Shown: positions 9,466 to 17,596 of the stretch, one piece after another
How positions within the stretch are numbered: the stretch's first letter is position 1
How the letters are laid out: each line of letters starts with the position of its first letter
Assembly (NCBI RefSeq): GCF_017355955.1
Contig: NZ_JAFFID010000001.1
Location: 558,001 to 622,000 of the forward strand
Length of the DNA: 64,000 nt
Source: Sabulibacter ruber
GTDB lineage: Bacteria; Bacteroidota; Bacteroidia; Cytophagales; Hymenobacteraceae
Reading direction: 5' to 3'
The notes under the pieces: generated by a model
What the model saw: the letters and a program-made list of their open reading frames with translations, nothing else
What the model was told of the DNA's origin: nothing
Database searches by the model: none
Position numbers and translations under genes: made by a program

Positions 9466-9915
9466 GGGTAAAATCTAGGTAAGAATGATCAATGAACTTT
9501 AGAAGCCTGAAGATAGGAAAAAGAGCACACTGCCGAAGACGGAGCCTCAAAGAAAGTTCACTAAGCTCCTTCCCGCCCACCTACCCTATTTTCAAAAATC
9601 ACAGATCTACTCACCTACCCAAAAAGATTCAAGCAGTTGCGCTGTTTAACATATTGTTTTACATTTAAGACACACCTTATATGTTTTAGAGTTTAATTCT
9701 CAAATGTATTTCTTGCTTATTTTTCTAAATCGGCACTAAAACCAATATTCTTTTAAAGGAATACGCTGCCAAATAATGCAACTACAAACTAATTATTCAA
9801 CATCCATTTAGAATAACTTTACAACTAATTATAATCGGTTTTAAGAAACAAATTGACATAAAAAAGCCTCTGAATAAATCAGAGGCTTTTTCAATTTAAA
9901 ACTCATATTATTTTT
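9466..9915. other. 450-base AT-rich gap upstream of thyA
   Basis: This gap lies between thyA and the acetyltransferase gene, both on the minus strand. It contains the terminator at 9861-9891. The rest is AT-rich with no convincing reading frame, repeat or RNA structure. Confidence 0.5.
9861..9891 (-). terminator. Intrinsic terminator after the acetyltransferase gene
   Basis: AAAAAGCCTCTGA is paired with TCAGAGGCTTTTT across a short AT loop. Both ends have A/T tracts, so it could work in either direction; on the minus strand it directly follows the acetyltransferase stop codon. Confidence 0.85.
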
Positions 9916-10365
9916 TTATTCCGCTGCTTTATCTTCTTTCACCACGTGCTGCCTTACTTGTTTTTCGCTCAGGGGCCAGATGTAAGCGGTAGATTGCTGT
10001 TGCCACCCGATGGCTTTGTAAAAGTCTCCTTTGCCCGGTGCGGCAGTCAGGGTAATGAAATGGTAGTTCGTGAGTTTATCCTTGAGCGTGTCTACAATGA
10101 AACTCCCCATCCCTTCTCCCTGGTAATCTGGATCTACTACAATATCGGCTAACATGGCATAGTACTTCCCGTCATCCACGGTTCGGCCAAAACCAATCAC
10201 CTCACCAGCATCGTCATACAAAAACACAGAATAGGAACTCTTCTCAAAGGAACTCCTGATGTCTTCCGGTTTCCGCTCAGACCAGCCCACCTTGGCCAGG
10301 ATATCGTCTATCTTTTTCCAATCTATGGTATTGAAATCAGGATTCATTTTATGGTTCATCGGCAT
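9916..10365 (-). CDS. GNAT-family N-acetyltransferase
   Basis: This small (about 149 residues) acyltransferase has the GNAT acetyl-CoA loop: ADIVVDPDYQGEGMGSFIVD gives the beta4 strand and the Q/RxxGxG/A pyrophosphate-binding turn. It is followed by TLTAAPGKGDFYKAIGWQQ, the usual C-terminal strand with a Tyr in the acid position. The start is uncertain: the frame opens with TTG at 10383, and ATG codons occur at 10365, 10359 and 10347. I chose 10365. The substrate cannot be predicted, since GNAT enzymes acetylate amines from antibiotics to proteins. Confidence 0.87.
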   Translation of the reverse strand: MPMNHKMNPDFNTIDWKKIDDILAKVGWSERKPEDIRSSFEKSSYSVFLYDDAGEVIGFGRTVDDGKYYAMLADIVVDPDYQGEGMGSFIVDTLKDKLTNYHFITLTAAPGKGDFYKAIGWQQQSTAYIWPLSEKQVRQHVVKEDKAAE

Positions 10366-10861
10366 GTGATTATTCTTAATCAAAGTAACATCATCGGTAA
10401 ATACCTATTCATAATAATTACAGTAAGTATTTACCTCGTATCCCTACCCCACTTTATTTATTTCTGACCTATTTACTTGAAAACAAGGCAAAAACAGGCT
10501 GCTATGTACGGCATTAGTATTCATTAGTTTTTGCGCTAAAATGCCTGATGTTCCCTTGAAATTCTGAATGTGATAAAACAATTGTACCCGATTAAAACAA
10601 AAAGAGGTGATCTGCCTGGTTGGAACTGAACCCGGTGCTAGTGGTAGCTTCCATCGGCTTACGAAACAAAAGAAGGAAAGCGGGTGACGTAAGTCAAGGT
10701 TTCTTCTGTTCAACCCCTTAGCCAGTTAGGTGGGCAATGCCCGGCGTTCAAATTCAGTAGTTATTCTTCAACAGAATTTTTTCAACCACGTTGGTAAAGG
10801 GCTGTGAGTGATTCCTTTTCTGGTTATATATTGGACCAGCTATTTACTGTATTTCTTATCT
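10366..10861. other. Divergent intergenic region, about 500 bases
   Basis: The region separates the minus-strand acetyltransferase from the plus-strand DUF885 gene and must hold both promoters. I found no clean TAnnTTTG box. A GTTCAAATTC string near 10747 looks like a tRNA T-loop, but no arms pair around it. No gene is supported. Confidence 0.5.
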
Positions 10862-12658
10862 ATGAAAAAATTCTTGCTGATGGCGCTGGTCGCCGGGGCA
10901 CTGCTTTCCTGCAAAAAGAAGCCTGAATCAGACACCCAACAGGCCGCCAACGTGCCCAACAATCAACAGCTTGCCACCATGTTTGACCAGTATTGGGACC
11001 AGAACGCCCGGTTCTTTCCGCTGGAAGCCACTGCCCAGGGCGATAACCGGTACAACCACCTGCTGCTCAACGATAACACCAAATCGTTCCGCGACAGCCT
11101 GCAACAATATTACCAGCAGCACCTTGACAAGTTGCACCAGTTTGAGCGGCAAGACCTGAACGCCAACGACCAGATCAGCTATGACATCTTTGAATACGAG
11201 ATGGAAACCCGCTTAGAGGGACTGAAACTCAACACCTGGATGATTCCGTTTCAGCAATTCTGGGGCCTTCCCCTCACCATGGGGCAACTGGGCTCTGGCA
11301 CCGGAAACCAGCCGTTCAAGAACACCAAAGATTACGAGAACTGGCTGGGCCGGGTAAAAGGCTTCACCCTTTGGGCTGATAGCGCCATTGCCAACTTCCG
11401 GAAAGGAATGGATACGGGTGTGGTGCTGCCTAAATCTCTGGTGGTGAAAATAATTCCACAGATGCAGAGCATGGTGGTCTCAGATCCTACCAAGAGCCTG
11501 TTCTACGGCCCTATCCAGAATTTCCCCAATGAAGTACCCGCCGCAGACCGTCAGCGCCTGACAGAAGCCTACCGGCAGGCTATCTCTACGGAACTGGTTC
11601 CTACTTACCAGAAACTGGCTACCTTTCTGCAACAGGAGTATCTGCCCAAGGCACGTACCTCTACCGGTATCAAGGAAATTCCGGGCGGCAGTGACATCTA
11701 CAACTACTACGTGAAGTACTGGACCACCACCGATAAGTCGCCAAATGACATATATAAAACCGGTCAGCAGGAGGTAAAGCGCATCCACGCCGAGATGGTG
11801 AAAGTGAAAGACCAGGTGGGCTTCAAAGGAACCATGGAGCAATTCTTCACTTATCTGCGTAACAACTCTAAATTCACCCCTTACAAAACGCCGGAGGAGG
11901 TGCTAAATGCTTTTCGGGCCATTCAGGCCAGAATAGAGCCAAATCTTTCCAAAATGTTTGGCCGCACCCCTAAAACTCCGTTTGAGATAAGACAAACCGA
12001 GGCGTTCCGGGCAGCCTCTGCCTCAGCAGAATATAACCAAGGTTCTCCGGACGGCAGCAGACCGGGTATTTTCTACGTGCCTATTCTGGATGCAACCAAG
12101 TTTGCCACCACCTCGGGCATGGAATCGCTGTTCCTGCACGAGGCCATTCCCGGTCACCATTACCAGATCTCTTTACAACAGGAAAACGAGCAACTGCCTA
12201 AATTCCGCCGTTTCAGTTGGTACGGAGCCTACGGTGAGGGTTGGGCGCTGTACACTGAGTCGTTGGGCAAAGAACTGGGGCTTTACACAGATCCTTACCA
12301 GTACATGGGTGCCCTGGGCGACGAGATGCACCGGGCCGTTCGGCTGGTAGTAGACGTAGGAATGCACACCAAAGGCATGACCCGCGAGGAAGCCATCCAG
12401 TACATGCTTTCCAACATGGCCATTTCTGAAGAAGGCGCCATTGCGGAGGTTGAGCGCTACATGGCCATTCCGGGCCAGGCTTTATCCTACAAAATAGGCC
12501 AACTGAAAATCCGTGAACTCCGCGACAAATACCAGAAAGACCTGGGCGACCAATTCAAACTAGCCGCTTTCCATGACGAGTTCCTCAAAGACGGCACCAT
12601 GCCGCTGAGTATAGTTGAAAAGAAAATGGAGGGCTGGGCGAAACAGCAGAAGAAATAA
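10862..12658 (+). CDS. DUF885-family lipoprotein, putative metallopeptidase
   Basis: The product is about 598 residues and starts with a lipoprotein signal (MKKFLLMALVAGALLSCKK). It belongs to the DUF885 family, common in Bacteroidota. The diagnostic motif HEAIPGHH lies near residues 426-433 and resembles the HExxH zinc site of gluzincins. A second acidic motif, GEGWALYTE, follows about 30 residues later and would supply the third ligand. A peptidase role in the periplasm or at the outer membrane is the usual inference for the family. I placed the start at ATG 10862 rather than the upstream GTG at 10808, because only the ATG gives a proper signal peptide. A strong terminator follows. Confidence 0.9.
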   Translation: MKKFLLMALVAGALLSCKKKPESDTQQAANVPNNQQLATMFDQYWDQNARFFPLEATAQGDNRYNHLLLNDNTKSFRDSLQQYYQQHLDKLHQFERQDLNANDQISYDIFEYEMETRLEGLKLNTWMIPFQQFWGLPLTMGQLGSGTGNQPFKNTKDYENWLGRVKGFTLWADSAIANFRKGMDTGVVLPKSLVVKIIPQMQSMVVSDPTKSLFYGPIQNFPNEVPAADRQRLTEAYRQAISTELVPTYQKLATFLQQEYLPKARTSTGIKEIPGGSDIYNYYVKYWTTTDKSPNDIYKTGQQEVKRIHAEMVKVKDQVGFKGTMEQFFTYLRNNSKFTPYKTPEEVLNAFRAIQARIEPNLSKMFGRTPKTPFEIRQTEAFRAASASAEYNQGSPDGSRPGIFYVPILDATKFATTSGMESLFLHEAIPGHHYQISLQQENEQLPKFRRFSWYGAYGEGWALYTESLGKELGLYTDPYQYMGALGDEMHRAVRLVVDVGMHTKGMTREEAIQYMLSNMAISEEGAIAEVERYMAIPGQALSYKIGQLKIRELRDKYQKDLGDQFKLAAFHDEFLKDGTMPLSIVEKKMEGWAKQQKK

Positions 12659-12683
12659 GAGCAAAGATTGAAGCGTAAGAGAA

Positions 12684-12714
12684 AGCCCGTTGCAGCAAGT
12701 GCTGTAACGGGCTT
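12684..12714 (+). terminator. Intrinsic terminator after the DUF885 gene
   Basis: AGCCCGTTGCAG pairs with CTGTAACGGGCT across a 7-base loop, with one imperfect pair, followed by TTTTTGCTTTT. It sits 25 bases after the stop codon. Confidence 0.9.
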
Positions 12715-13204
12715 TTTGCTTTTAAAAGGGTTATTAGTTGAAGCGTAGGTTCTGTTTTCTTTGGATTTCTGGGCCATTTATTCCAAAGTTCCTGTTTTGA
12801 TTCCTATTGGCAGGATCCTGTTCAGTACGCTCTTTCTCGGGAGCTAACAGGGTAACCTGCAAGCAATACGCCTAAGCACAGGGCAGAAATACCTATCTAA
12901 GCCTCTCTGGATAAAAGAATCTGATAGATAGTTCTTGAAAGAAATAGGAATATAGAAAGGCAAAGAAGCAAGCACCGGACAGGAAGCGGCGTATGGGTTA
13001 GACCTTCTACGTGGAAGCACGTAGTAAAATCATCTGAAACTCTGGAAAATAAGCCTGAAACGCGTATATTTTATAGTAGAACTACCCAGACCAGCAGAGC
13101 GCATCTCCTATTTTTAGTGTATTTTTATCTGGCAATTCCTCTCAGTATCTTTGTTGATGGATGGGTTTTTCAGTATTGCAAATAAAACGTTTAGCGAACC
13201 GTAT
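12715..13204. other. 490-base intergenic region with a promoter at its 3' end
   Basis: Apart from the promoter at 13123-13153, the only structure I see is a small perfect hairpin at 13007-13024 (CTACGTG, GAAG, CACGTAG). No open frame looks coding. An unannotated small RNA is possible but nothing in the sequence demands it. Confidence 0.45.
13123..13153 (+). promoter_or_regulatory. Bacteroidota-type promoter (TTTT-N19-TATCTTTG)
   Basis: TATCTTTG at 13146-13153 fits the -7 consensus TAnnTTTG. TTTT at 13123-13126 lies 19 bases upstream, where TTTG is expected. Transcription should begin near 13160, giving a leader of about 45 bases to the ATG at 13205. Confidence 0.65.
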
Positions 13205-14041
13205 ATGAAGATTGTTTATTCTGCAGTAATCGCATTGGGTATGATGGTTCCGGTGGAGGTCGCTTTTGCCCAAACCCTGGCTACCCCGCCTGCCGCCGTC
13301 AAGCCTGCTTCTTCCTCAGCTACCTCAAAGCAGCAGGAAACCAAGAAGCAGCAAGATGCCAAACTGGGGGCCAAGATCAATGCGCTCATAAAGAAACAGC
13401 CTTCCTCTACGCCAGCCACCACGGCCGCTAAACAAAGCTCTACCGCCACCCCTTCGTCCCCAAAGACCGCTGCTCCTACCCAGGCCGCGGCCCAGGACTC
13501 AGCACCCAAAACGCCTCCGCGTCCTTTGTCTAGGGTAGACAGGTTAATCATTGAACGGGAGCAGTTGGTACTCAAGTACGATTACCTGAAAGCCCAGGAA
13601 AACAACTTCTGGGGCAAAGCGTCCAAAGAAGACATGATTGCGGTAATTGATGCCCTGAAGGACATCCTGCGCAAAGACGAGGAAATCATCCATGCCGTTG
13701 AACGGGAGAACCTTGAAACCCGCCGCAATGTGGCGCGCCGGGCCGCTCAGCTGGAAGCCGAGGCCAAGAAACTCAACAACCAGGTGCAGGGCGATAAACG
13801 CGTGATCACCGATAACATCTATGACCTGAAAAGCTCCGTTACCAACGCCCAGAACCTGCTGAAGCGCAAAGACCGCCAAATAAAAGACCTGGAAGAAAAG
13901 CTTCAGGACTCCAAAGACCAGAAGTTTGAACACGATGCCATCGCGGCCTTCTTCGCCATGCTGTGCGTGTTGCTGGCGGGTTACATTGTACGGCTCAGAA
14001 ACAAGCTGACCAGCCAGGCCGAGAACCAGGTGAAAGCATGA
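13205..14041 (+). CDS. Coiled-coil membrane protein of unknown function
   Basis: The 278-residue product has a signal peptide (cleavage after VEVAFAQ, about 22). An Ala/Ser/Thr/Pro/Lys-rich linker runs to about 110, and a long charged coiled coil covers about 120-240 (RRNVARRAAQLEAEAKKLNN, RKDRQIKDLEEKLQDSK). A single membrane helix near 245-265 (AAFFAMLCVLLAGYIVRL) follows. It is therefore probably anchored in the inner membrane by its C-terminus with the coiled coil in the periplasm. I do not recognise a family. The start at 13205 is preferred over the TTG at 13151, which overlaps the promoter. The stop overlaps the next gene by four bases (ATGA), which suggests translational coupling. Confidence 0.78.
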   Translation: MKIVYSAVIALGMMVPVEVAFAQTLATPPAAVKPASSSATSKQQETKKQQDAKLGAKINALIKKQPSSTPATTAAKQSSTATPSSPKTAAPTQAAAQDSAPKTPPRPLSRVDRLIIEREQLVLKYDYLKAQENNFWGKASKEDMIAVIDALKDILRKDEEIIHAVERENLETRRNVARRAAQLEAEAKKLNNQVQGDKRVITDNIYDLKSSVTNAQNLLKRKDRQIKDLEEKLQDSKDQKFEHDAIAAFFAMLCVLLAGYIVRLRNKLTSQAENQVKA

Positions 14042-14403
14042 GTGAACGCCTGGTGCCCGCGGCCAAATACCTCACTTACACAGAGGCTATAGGGTTGTAC
14101 AACGCCCTTGCCAATGTGGGGGTGGTGGCTTTGGTGAAGTCCTGCGGTCCGCCAAGCTTACCTTTTGGGGATGGGTTGTACTACCAATTGCAGGTGCAGG
14201 AAAAAGACCTGGAAACCGCCCAGCCCGTTTTAGCCGAGTTCTCCCAAAAACAAGCCCAAATCAGCGTAGAACCGCATTTTTGCCCCAACTGCGGTTCTGC
14301 TTATGTTTGGCCCGAACGGAATTTATCCTGGTGGAAAAAGGTTATCTATGCTGGCACCACCGTGTTCAAATGCCACGACTGCGGCCACTCATTTTTTGCG
14401 TAA
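14038..14403 (+). CDS. DUF2007-like protein with C-terminal zinc ribbon
   Basis: The 121-residue protein starts inside the stop codon of the coiled-coil gene. Residues 5-72 resemble the small DUF2007 (putative signal transducing protein) fold: a ferredoxin-like layout with strands such as VGVVALVKSCG and YYQLQVQEKDLETAQPVL. Residues 82-115 form a four-cysteine zinc ribbon (CPNC and CHDC) separated by an aromatic segment. Zinc ribbons with this spacing bind nucleic acid or stabilise a protein contact. The role is unknown; the four-base overlap says it is made together with the coiled-coil protein. The domain assignment is moderately sure. Confidence 0.8.
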   Translation: MSERLVPAAKYLTYTEAIGLYNALANVGVVALVKSCGPPSLPFGDGLYYQLQVQEKDLETAQPVLAEFSQKQAQISVEPHFCPNCGSAYVWPERNLSWWKKVIYAGTTVFKCHDCGHSFFA

Positions 14404-14410
14404 AAACGTA

Positions 14411-14495
14411 GGTATCACGTATCAGGTAGCACGTACCAGGACCAGGTTACCGGCTACACGTAAACCCGTGATACCTGATACGCGCTACGCGATAC
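14411..14495. repeat. Short inverted repeats between two genes
   Basis: CGTATCAGGTA (14418-14428) is repeated inverted as TACCTGATACG (14472-14482). GGTATCACG (14411-14419) is repeated inverted as CGTGATACC (14467-14475). The two pairs overlap in a rearranged order, so the segment can fold in more than one way. It fills nearly the whole gap before the helicase gene. Confidence 0.7.
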
Positions 14496-14504
14496 CCAAT
14501 TAGA

Positions 14505-16466
14505 ATGGATAAGATTTTAAACGAACTATTAGACGTGCGGGCCCTGCTTAAGTTGGAGCAGGACGAAGACCGCAAGCAATACCAATTGAAGAATGCCCAA
14601 ACCAGCATCACAGAGCGCAAGCGCCTGGGAATTTGCTGGTATCCGGTTACCGTCATCAAACAGGAAGTAGGTTTCGGGAACAAGATGGTAGTGGAACTGG
14701 AGCGCACCTCCGGCCGCGACCAGCTGCACATGTTCCAGGCCGGCTCCTCGGCGGCGCTGTTCACCAACGGCGAAGGTGGAACTCTCAACGGCGTGGTGCT
14801 GGAAGTGAAACGCAACAAACTGCGCCTGGCCACTTCCAAAGAAGACCTCCCCGACTGGATTGACGGTGGCGCCCGCCTGGGTGTGGAACTGACCTTTGAC
14901 GAGGTGAGCTACCGCGAAATGGAGATTGGCCTGATGAAGGTGATGGAGGCCGAAAAAAGCCGCTTGGCTCAACTCCGCGACATCCTATTGGGTGCTCAGC
15001 CTGCCATTTTCCGCCGCGAAAGGGAATTCACCCCTATTGCCTCGCTCAATGACTCGCAGAATGCGGCCGTACGCAACATCATGCAAGCCAAAGATGTGGC
15101 TATCATCCACGGCCCGCCGGGCACGGGTAAAACCACTACCTTGGTGCAAGCCATTCTGCAGACACTGCAGGCCGGCGAACGCAAATTGCTGGTCACCGCG
15201 CCCAGCAACACCGCCGTGGATTTGCTTACCGAGAAGTTGGCTGAGCAAGGCGTGAACGTGATCCGCATCGGGAATCCGTCGCGGGTTTCTGAAGTATTGC
15301 TGGAGCACACCCTGGATGCCCAGATCATGCACCACCGCGACTACAAACAATTGAAGAAGCTCCGGAAACAGGCCGAGGAATTCAGATCTCTGGCGGGGCA
15401 GTACAAGCGTAATTTCGGGCACGAGGAACGCCAGCAGCGCAAATTCATGAAAGAGGAAAGCAAGCGCATTCTGGACCAGGCCGATGACATTGAAGACTAT
15501 ATCACCGAGGATCTGCTGGACCATGTGCAGGTGATCACCTGTACGCTGGTTGGCTCGGCGAACCGCACCATCCGGCACCTGCAGTATGACACCGTCTTCA
15601 TTGACGAGGCCGCTCAGGCTCTGGAACCCGCCTGCTGGATTCCCATTACCCGCGCCAACCGGGTTGTCCTGGCCGGTGACCACCACCAATTGCCACCCAC
15701 GGTGAAGTCCATGGCGGCGGAAAAAGGCGGCCTGGCCAGAACGCTGTTTGAGAAGTGCATTGACCGCCAGCCCGAAACGGCTGTGATGCTCACAACCCAG
15801 TACCGTATGCACGAGCACATTATGGGCTTCTCCAACGGCCAGTTCTACCGCGGCGAGCTGCAGGCCCACGAGAGCGTACGCACGGCTACCCTGCCCGATG
15901 TGCATCCTGTGTTTCAGCCCGGCTTAATTGTGGAGTTCATTGACACCGCCGGGTGCGGCTTCAACGACCAAACCATGGGCGAAGGCAGCAGCACGGCCAA
16001 CCCAGAGGAAGCCGATATCCTGATCAAGCACCTATTGAACCTGCTCACGCCCTATGAACCGGCCGAACAAGCCGAGGAGCAGGAGCATCCACTTAAAATC
16101 GGGGTAATTGCCCCGTACCGGGCGCAGATCAACTACCTCAATGACCAGGTGGAGCATCATCCCAAACTTTCTATTCTGCAGGGGCGCAAGCAACTGACGG
16201 TGGGTACGGTGGACTCTTTCCAGGGGCAGGAACGAGACATCATGTACATCAGCATGGTGCGCAGCAACCCCGAGGGCGAAATTGGCTTCTTAGCTGATAT
16301 CCGGCGCATGAACGTAGCCATGACCCGGGCCAAAAAGAAAATGGTGATTGTGGGTGACAGCGCCACGTTGGGCCAACATCCTTTCTACCAGGAGTTCATG
16401 AATTACGCTGAGGCAATTGGCGCTTACCGCAGCGCCTGGGAACTGATCTCGGCAGAAACAGAATAA
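14505..16466 (+). CDS. UPF1/IGHMBP2-like superfamily 1 helicase
   Basis: The 653-residue enzyme has the full SF1B helicase core. Walker A is GPPGTGKTT (about 203-211), motif II is DEAAQALEP (about 366), motif III is LAGDHHQLPPTV, and motifs V-VI include GTVDSFQGQERD and NVAMTRAKKKM. An N-terminal barrel-like region (residues 40-190) matches the 1B/stalk arrangement of the IGHMBP2/Dna2/NAM7 group. Such proteins unwind RNA or DNA in the 5'-3' direction using ATP. The natural substrate in bacteria is not established. It is transcribed in the same direction as the zinc-ribbon gene, 101 bases downstream, and is followed by a hairpin. Confidence 0.93.
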   Translation: MDKILNELLDVRALLKLEQDEDRKQYQLKNAQTSITERKRLGICWYPVTVIKQEVGFGNKMVVELERTSGRDQLHMFQAGSSAALFTNGEGGTLNGVVLEVKRNKLRLATSKEDLPDWIDGGARLGVELTFDEVSYREMEIGLMKVMEAEKSRLAQLRDILLGAQPAIFRREREFTPIASLNDSQNAAVRNIMQAKDVAIIHGPPGTGKTTTLVQAILQTLQAGERKLLVTAPSNTAVDLLTEKLAEQGVNVIRIGNPSRVSEVLLEHTLDAQIMHHRDYKQLKKLRKQAEEFRSLAGQYKRNFGHEERQQRKFMKEESKRILDQADDIEDYITEDLLDHVQVITCTLVGSANRTIRHLQYDTVFIDEAAQALEPACWIPITRANRVVLAGDHHQLPPTVKSMAAEKGGLARTLFEKCIDRQPETAVMLTTQYRMHEHIMGFSNGQFYRGELQAHESVRTATLPDVHPVFQPGLIVEFIDTAGCGFNDQTMGEGSSTANPEEADILIKHLLNLLTPYEPAEQAEEQEHPLKIGVIAPYRAQINYLNDQVEHHPKLSILQGRKQLTVGTVDSFQGQERDIMYISMVRSNPEGEIGFLADIRRMNVAMTRAKKKMVIVGDSATLGQHPFYQEFMNYAEAIGAYRSAWELISAETE

Positions 16467-16490
16467 ATCTTTTAAAGATCAATCTGCGTT

Positions 16491-16545
16491 AGAGGCATTA
16501 AAGACACTTCTTCTGGAGAAGAGGTCTTTGGTGCCTCTTTTCTTT
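16491..16545 (+). terminator. Imperfect hairpin terminator after the helicase gene
   Basis: AGAGGCA...AAAGA pairs with TCTTT...TGCCTCT around CTTCTTCTGGAGAAGAG, and the stem runs into TTTTCTTTT. The stem has several mismatches but a strong inner part. Confidence 0.75.
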
Positions 16546-16661
16546 TGAAGCATTTTCTCCCTATCTTTTTGGGACTACTACGGTAAATATAGGAGAAGGC
16601 ATATTATTTCCCTTGAATAGTTACCTTTACAGCATACAACACCTAAAAACCCTAACACCAG

Positions 16662-17174
16662 ATGAAAATAGAAGAGAACAAAGTGGTGTCGCTCACCTAC
16701 GAGCTGCGCGTGACAGACGAAGAAGGCGAAGACACTCTGGTTGAGACCGCCGATGAGGAAAACCCAATGGTCTTTTTATATGGTGTGAGCGGCCTGCCAG
16801 AGAAATTTGAGCAGGAACTGGAAGGAAAATCGGCTGGGGATACGTTCAAGTTCACCGTTGCCTCTGAAGATGGCTACGGCGATTTAGACGAATCAGCCAT
16901 TGTGCCCGTTCCTAAGAGCGTGTTTGAGATTGACGGTAAAATAGACGAAGAAATGGTGCAGGTAGGCAACTACATTCCCATGTCTGATAACGAAGGCAAC
17001 CACATGCAGGGCCGCATTGTGAGCGTGGAACCCGACCATGTGCTCATGGACTTCAATCACCCGCTGGCCGGCATGGACATGCACTTTGAAGGCAAAGTGA
17101 TTGACGTGCGCGATGCCACGAAAGAAGAAATCGCCCACGGTCACGTACACGGCGCCGGCGGACACCACCATTAA
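16662..17174 (+). CDS. slyD: SlyD-type FKBP peptidyl-prolyl isomerase
   Basis: This 170-residue cytoplasmic folding enzyme has an FKBP domain (start KVVSLTYELRV, then PEKFEQELEGKSAGD) interrupted by the insert-in-flap chaperone domain (EDGYGDLDESAIVPVPKSVF to about 130). It ends in HGHVHGAGGHHH. SlyD proteins combine prolyl isomerase and chaperone activity, and their histidine-rich tail binds nickel or zinc. The tail here is short, so metal storage would be modest. It is a single gene with its own terminator. Upstream, TACCTTTA (16622-16629) is a near-match to the -7 box. Confidence 0.9.
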   Translation: MKIEENKVVSLTYELRVTDEEGEDTLVETADEENPMVFLYGVSGLPEKFEQELEGKSAGDTFKFTVASEDGYGDLDESAIVPVPKSVFEIDGKIDEEMVQVGNYIPMSDNEGNHMQGRIVSVEPDHVLMDFNHPLAGMDMHFEGKVIDVRDATKEEIAHGHVHGAGGHHH

Positions 17175-17250
17175 TTTCAATTAGGAATTGAAAAGGTGAA
17201 AGCTGTTTCTCTTTTTGATTCCTAAAATTTCAGTTTAGAAGTGAACTAGC

Positions 17251-17286
17251 AGAAGGCCATTCCTGAGGATTGGCCTTCTTTGTTTT
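17251..17286 (+). terminator. Intrinsic terminator after slyD
   Basis: AGAAGGCCA pairs with TGGCCTTCT across a 12-base loop and runs into TTGTTTT. Confidence 0.85.
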
Positions 17287-17327
17287 GCGACTATTTCCCA
17301 GAAAACAAGCTTAAAACAAATCTGTCT

Positions 17328-17516
17328 GGCGCGAGACTAAAGTCTCGTGTCCGGGGATGATGCGAGTCTCCAGACTCGCCGGGAACCATGAATTGGATAT
17401 GCGGCCTTTTCTGAAATGATGCTGCCAGTTCAGGAATGCGTCATTTCGCTGCTGCACAGCGATGGTAGTCAGAGACTACCCTTTATCCCTAGTCACGAGT
17501 CAGAGACTCGCGCCAT
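17328..17516. repeat. Palindromic cluster, possible miniature repeat element
   Basis: Four short hairpins built on GAGACT/AGTCTC-type stems lie within 190 bases: CGAGACTAAAGTCTCG near 17332, GCGAGTCTCCAGACTCGC near 17372, GGTAGTCAGAGACTACC near 17464 and CGAGTCAGAGACTCG near 17498. The outer ends, GGCGCGAG and CTCGCGCC, are mutually inverted, so the whole block is bounded by an inverted repeat. No protein is encoded. Confidence 0.7.
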
Positions 17517-17533
17517 ATTACGATCAGGAAGAT

Positions 17534-17596
17534 CCTAATTCCTAATTCCTAATTCCTAATTCCTAATTCCTAATTCCTAATTCCTAATTCCTAATT
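17534..17596. repeat. Nine perfect tandem copies of CCTAATT
   Basis: The heptamer CCTAATT is repeated nine times without error (63 bases). Its right end overlaps the last codons and the stop codon of the minus-strand acpH-like gene (stop at 17577-17579). A seven-base unit is prone to slippage. Read on the minus strand, AATTAGG repeats meet a stop codon in all three frames. Confidence 0.95.

Larger units (their letters stand above)
17175..17576. other. 400-base repeat-rich region between convergent slyD and acpH-like genes
   Basis: The gap holds the slyD terminator, a cluster of four hairpins (17328-17516) and the start of a heptamer tandem repeat, each listed separately. No coding frame is supported. 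Confidence 0.7.

Noticed and set aside
10735..10765. A GTTCAAATTC string looks like a tRNA T-loop.
   Set aside because: No flanking stem pairs and no anticodon or D-arm can be built, so no tRNA is called.
12715..13122. A possible small RNA in the 400-base gap.
   Set aside because: Only one small hairpin (13007-13024) is visible, with no promoter and terminator pair that would define a transcript.
17534..17596. On the minus strand the repeat contains TTAGG, as in insect telomeres.
   Set aside because: The unit is seven bases (AATTAGG) in the middle of a bacterial chromosome; the likeness is chance.
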